Of a DNA stretch of 64,000 nucleotides, positions 59,300 through 64,000 are shown in pieces. Origin of the DNA: Hedera helix (taxonomy: Eukaryota > Streptophyta > Magnoliopsida > Apiales > Araliaceae). The notes beneath the pieces were generated by a model. The model did no database searches. It saw only the letters and a list, made by a program, of their open reading frames with translations, and was not told the origin of the DNA. Numbering within the stretch: the first letter of the stretch is position 1; every line of letters starts with the position of its first letter. The stretch is from contig OX359273.1 of assembly GCA_947179155.2 (NCBI GenBank), positions 15,498,001-15,562,000 of the forward strand, in the 5' to 3' direction. The position numbers and the translations under genes were made by a program.

Positions 59300-62040
59300 A
59301 GCAAGTTCCCTCAAGTGAAGACTTGTGTGCGTTGTACGCATTGTTTTCAATGCGAGAGTGATAGGATTGCTCCTTTTGAGGCTAACCGATATATAACGAA
59401 GTACTATGACTTTAATTCACCTATCACTTTGCAAAATTTGAGGAAATATCGAAACGAATAGCAAGTTCTCTCAAGTGAAGACTTGTGTGCGTTGTACGCA
59501 TTGATTTCAATGCGAGAGTGATAGGATTGCCCCTTTTGAGGCTAACCGATGTATAACGAAGTAATATGACTCTTAATCACCTATTTGTTTGCATATTTTA
59601 AGGAAATAAAGAAACAAAAAGAAAGTTTCCTCAAATGAAGACTTGTGTGCGTTGTACGCATTGTTTTCAATGCGAGAGTGATAAGATTGCTCTTATTGAG
59701 GCTAACCGATGTATAACAAAGCAATATGACTCTAATTCACCTAGTTCTTTTCAAAATTTGAGGAAATTGCGAAACGAATAGCAAGTTTCCTCAAATTTAA
59801 ACTTGTGTGCATTGTACGCATTGTTTTCAATGCGAGAGTGATTGGATTGCTCCTTTTGAGGCTAACCGATGTATAACGAAGTAATATAACTCTAATTCAC
59901 CTATTTCTTTGCAAATTTGGAGGAAATATCGAAACAAATAGCGAGTTTCCTCAATTGAAGAGTTGTGTGCGTTGTACGCATTTTTTTCAATGCGAGAGTG
60001 ACAGGATTGCCCTTTTGACGCTAACCGATGTATAACGAAGTAATATGACTCTTAATCCCCTATTTGTTTGCATATTTTAAGGAAATAACGAAACGAAAAG
60101 CAAGTTTCCTCAATTGAAGACTTGTGTGTGTTGTACGCATTGTTCTCAATGCGAGAGTGATAGAATTGCTCATTTTGAGGCTAACCGATGTATAACAAAG
60201 TAATATGACTCTAATTCACCTAGTTCTTTGCAAATTTTGAGGAAATATCAAAACGAATAGCAAGTTTCCTTAGGTGAAGACTTGTGTGCGTTGTACGCAT
60301 TATTTTCAATGCGAGAGTGATAGGATTACCCCTTTTGAGGGCAACCGATGTATAACGAAGTAATATGACTCTTAATCACCTATTTGTTTGCATATTTTGA
60401 GGAAATAACGAAACGAAAAGCAAGTTTCCTCAAATGAAGACTTGTGTGCGCTTTACGCATTGTTTTCAATTCGAGAGTGATAGGATTGCTCATTTTGAGG
60501 CTAACCGATGTATAACGAAGTACTATGGCTCGAATTCACCTATCTCTTTGCAAAATTTGAGGAAATATCGAAACGAATAGCAAGTCCCCTCAAGTGAAGA
60601 CTTGTGTGCGTTGTACGCATTGTTTTCAATGCGAGAGTGATAGGATTGCTCCATTTGAGGCTAACCGAAGTATAACAAAGTAATATGACTCTAATTCACC
60701 TAGTTCTTTTCAAATTTTGAGGAAATAACGAAACGAAAAGCAAGTTCCCTCAAGTGAAGACTTGTGTGCGTTGTACGCATTGTTTTCAATGCGAGAGTGA
60801 TAGGATTGCTCCTTTTGAGGCTAACCGATATATAACGAAGTACTATGACTTTAATTCACCTATCACTTTACAAAATTTGAGGAAATATCGAAACGAATAG
60901 CAAGTTCTCTCAAGTGAAGACTTGTGTGCGTTGTACGGATTGGTTTCAATGCGATAGTGATAGGATTGCCCCTTTTGAGGCTACCCGATATATAACGAAG
61001 TAATATGACTCTTAATCACCTATTTGTTTGCATATCTTAAGGAAATAACGAAACGAAAAGAAAGTTTCCTCAAATGAAGACTTGTGTGCGTTGTACGCAT
61101 TATTTTCAATGCGAGAGTGATAGGATTGCTCCTTTTGAGGCTAACCGATGTATAACAAAGCAATATGACTCTAATTCACCTAGTTCTTTTCAAAATTTGA
61201 GGAAATTTCGAAACGAATAGCAAGTTTCCTCAAATTTAAACTTGTGTGCATTGTACGCATTGTTTTCAATGCGAGAGTGATTGGATTGCTCCTTTTGAGG
61301 CTAACCGATGTGTAACGAAGTAATATAACTCTAATTCACGTATTTCTTTGCAAATTTTGAGGAAATATCGAAACAAATAGCGAGTTTCCTCAATTGAAGA
61401 GTTGTGTGCGTTGTACGCATTGTTTTCAATGCGAGAGTGACAGGATTGCCCTTTTGACGCTAACCGATGTATAACGAAGTAATATGACTCTTAATCCCCT
61501 ATTTGTTTGCATATTTTAAGGAAATAACGAAACAAAAAGCAAGTTTTCTCAATTGAAGACTTGTGTGTGTTGTACGCATTGTTCTCAATGCGAGAGTGAT
61601 AGAATTGCTCATTTTGAGGCTAACCGATGTATAACAAAGTAATATGACTCTAATTCACCTAATTCTTTGCAAATTTTGAGGAAATATCAAAATGAATAGC
61701 AAGTTTCCTTAGGTGAAGACTTGTGTGCGTTGTACGCATTGTTTTCAATGCGAGAGTGATAGGATTGCTCCTTTTGAGGGCAACCGATGTATAACGAAGT
61801 AATATGACTCTTAATCACCTATTTGTTTGCATATTTTGAGGAAATAACGAAACGAAAAGCAAGTTTCCTCAAATGAAGACTTGTGTGCGCTTTACGCATT
61901 GTTTTCAATTCGAGAGTGATAGTATTGCTCATTTTGAGGCTAACCGATGTATAACGAAGTACTATGGCTCTAATTCACCTATCGCTTTGCAAAATTTGAG
62001 GAAATATCGAAACGAATAGCAAGTCCCCTCAAGTTAAGAT
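59300..62040 (+). repeat. Nine-monomer higher-order repeat, two copies
   Basis: Shared rare variants recur about 1,439-1,440 bp apart: CAAGTTCTCTCAAG (59461 and 60900), CAATTGAAGAGTTG (59950 and 61390), GCTTTACGC (60450 and 61889) and AGTCCCCTCAAG (60583 and 62023). Confidence 0.9.
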
Positions 62041-63320
62041 TTGTGTGCGTTGTACGCATTGTTTTCAATGCGAGAGTGATAGGGTTGCCCCTTTTGAGGC
62101 TAACCGATGTATAACAAAGTAATATGACTCTTAAGCACCTATTTGTTTGCATATTTAGAGGAAATAACGAAACGAAAAGCAAGTTTCCTCAATTGAAGAC
62201 TTGTGTGCATTGTACGCATTGTTTTCAATGCGAGAGTGATAGGATTACTCCTTTTGAGGCTAACCGGTGTATAACAAAGGAATATGACCCTAATTCACCT
62301 AGTTCTTTTCAAATTTTGAGGAAATATCGAAACGAATAGCAAGTTTCCTCTAATGAAGACTTGTGTGCATTGTACGCATTATTTTGAATGCGAGAGTGAT
62401 TGGATTGCTCCTTTTGAGGCTAACCAATGTATAACGAAGTAATATCACTCTAATTCAGCTATTTCTTTGCAAATTTTGAGGAAATATCGAAATGAATAGC
62501 GAGTTTCCTCAATTGAAGACTTGTGTGCGTTGTACGCATTATTTTCTATGCGAGAGTGATAGGATTGCCCCTTTTGAGGGTAACTGATGTATAACGAAGT
62601 AATATGACTCTTAATCACCTATTTATTTGCATATTTTGAGGAAATAATGAAACGAAAAGCAAGTTTCCTCAAATGAAGACTTGTGTGCGTTGTACGCATT
62701 GTTTTCAATGCGAGAGTGATAGGGTTGCCCCTTTTGAGGCTAACCGATGTATAACAAAGTAATATGACTCTTAAGCACCTATTTGTTTGCATATTTAGAG
62801 GAAATAACGAAACGAAAAGCAAGTTTCCTCAATTGAAGACTTGTGTGCATTGTACGCATTGTTTTCAATGCGAGAGTGATAGGATTACTCCTTTTGAGGC
62901 TAACCGGTGTATAACAAAGGAATATGACCCTAATTCACCTAATTCTTTTCAAATTTTGAGGAAATATCGAAACGAATAGCAAGTTTCCTCTAATGAAGAC
63001 TTGTGTGCATTGTACGCATTATTTTGAATGCGAGAGTGATTGGATTGCTCCTTTTGAGGCTAACCAATGTATAACGAAGTAATATCACTCTAATTCAGCT
63101 ATTTCTTTGCAAATTTTGAGGAAATATCGAAATGAATAGCGAGTGTCCTCAATTGAAGACTTGTGTGCGTTGTACGCATTGTTTTCAATGCGAGAGTGAT
63201 AGGATTGCCCCTTTTGAGGGTAACTGATGTATAACGAAGTAATATGACTCTTAATCACCTATTTATTTGCATATTTTGAGGAAATAATGAAACGAAAAGC
63301 AAGTTTCCTCAAATGAAGAC
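62041..63320 (+). repeat. Four-monomer duplication, two copies
   Basis: 62041-62680 and 62681-63320 share CTCTTAAGCACC, ACCGGTGTATAAC and AAGGAATATGACCC, 640 bp apart. Near identity implies a very recent unequal exchange. Confidence 0.92.
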
Positions 63321-63687
63321 TTGTGTGCGTTGTACGCATTGTTTTCAATGCAAGAGTGATAGGATTGCTCCTTTTGAGGCTAACCAATGTATAACGAAGT
63401 ACTATGACTCTAATTCACCTATCTCTTTGCAAAATTTGAGGAAATATCGAAACAAATTGCATGTTCCCTCAAGTGAAGACTTGTGTGCGTTGTACGCATT
63501 GTTTTCAATGCGAGAGTGATAGGATTGCCCCTTTTGAGGCTACCCGATGTATAACGAAGTAATATGTCTCTTAATCACATATTTATTTACATATTTTGGA
63601 AAAGAATGAAACGAAAAACAAGTTTTCTCAAATGAAGACTTGTGTGTATTGTACGCATTGTTTTCAATGCGAGAGTGATAGGATTGC

Positions 63688-64000
63688 TGTGACACCCCCA
63701 AATTCAGGTATTTGTACCTCGAACTTGGTGTTAACGAATTCGTACAAGCATACACCTCTAAACAATATAATATACTAATGTCGAATGAAATAAACATATA
63801 TTGTTTATAGAAAGGTTCACTACATATCCCAAGGTTCGTAACCTTATTAAAATACATCACTAATTTAAATATATAAAAGATGGTTCGTGTTACATGTCAT
63901 CAGAGATAAACAAAAATATATTCTTAGGCATTAAATCCCAAAGCATCTAGGGTTTCAGCTTTCCTTTGCCTTTATCAGCCTTCGAACTCTCAGGTTTAAC
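63688..64000. mobile_element. Edge of a further LTR (element I)
   Basis: TGTGACACCCCCAAATTC abruptly replaces satellite after GATTGC. The terminus looks like the reverse complement of a GGGGGTGTCACA LTR end, so the element is probably on the minus strand. It runs out of the window; no matching copy inside. Confidence 0.75.

Larger units (their letters stand above)
55020..63687 (+). repeat. 160-bp satellite, block S6 (about 54 monomers)
   Basis: The longest block, 8.67 kb, all in one direction. Monomers are mostly 160 bp; 159-bp and 152-bp variants occur. 152-bp monomers (GTGATACCTTTTGAGG) lie at 56026, 58257 and 58888. Higher-order repeats are visible in the last 4 kb. ORFs of 60-80 codons in it are read-throughs of the monomer, not genes. 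Confidence 0.97.

Noticed and set aside
62124..62339. Repeated ORFs of 60-80 codons across satellite blocks, with Cys-rich text such as CTHCFQCES
   Set aside because: They are read-through of the 160-bp monomer in one frame, change with monomer variants and have no promoter context. The zinc-finger-like look is chance repetition.
1..63687. Calling the satellite a centromere
   Set aside because: Monomer size and LTR load fit, but the identified coding element is Tekay-like, not a CRM centromeric element, and no functional evidence is available in sequence alone.

Overview
The window is gene-free plant heterochromatin. It shows no host gene, tRNA, rRNA or bacterial feature. It consists of a 160-bp tandem satellite (about 13.3 kb, some 83 monomers in six blocks) and nested Ty3/gypsy-type LTR retrotransposons, several with unusually long LTRs (about 3-4.9 kb). 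The iMet-type primer binding sites, the integrase plus chromodomain of the one coding element and the TATA-containing LTRs fit a chromovirus (Tekay/Del-like) population in a seed plant, most likely a eudicot. I do not recognise the satellite and cannot name the species.

Layout: satellite block S1 (1-1125); LTR A1 on the minus strand (1126-5524) with about 150 bp of its internal region; inside that region solo LTR D (minus, 5631-19624); inside D the only full-length coding element, C (7325-17129). Then an inverted satellite block S2 (19678-20281) with truncated LTR A2 (20282-22497), block S3 (22498-23319), 5'-truncated LTR F1 (23320-28215), inverted LTR fragment F3 (28216-29166), and LTR fragment H (29167-46021). 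H holds solo LTR A3 (29343-45465), which itself holds solo LTR G (29596-31879) and the complete non-coding element B (35057-44773). Then S4 (46022-47255), solo LTR F2 (47256-51649, minus), S5 (51650-52452), solo LTR A4 (52453-55019, minus), the long block S6 (55020-63687), and the edge of one more LTR (63688-64000). Target-site duplications were found for B, C, D, G, A3, A4, F2 (one mismatch) and, across an inversion, the A1/A2 pair.

The most interesting signal is shared LTR architecture. In five otherwise dissimilar LTR types (A, B, D, F1, F2) a perfect GC-type splice donor (AG|GCAAGT) lies 237-379 nt upstream of a TGAGC-loop-GCTCA hairpin, followed 25-27 nt later by a U-rich CAG or TAG acceptor. 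This predicts a leader intron carried within each LTR. LTR A4 lacks a separate interval that in A3 begins with GT and ends with AG, as if copied from a spliced transcript. Two LTR A copies begin at one terminus and another begins 103 bp upstream, each with its own target duplication, suggesting two alternative LTR starts. Element C has nearly identical LTRs, so it inserted recently, yet its reverse transcriptase core is deleted and its gag position holds an unrecognised Trp-rich ORF.

All boundaries, counts and alignments were made by eye.
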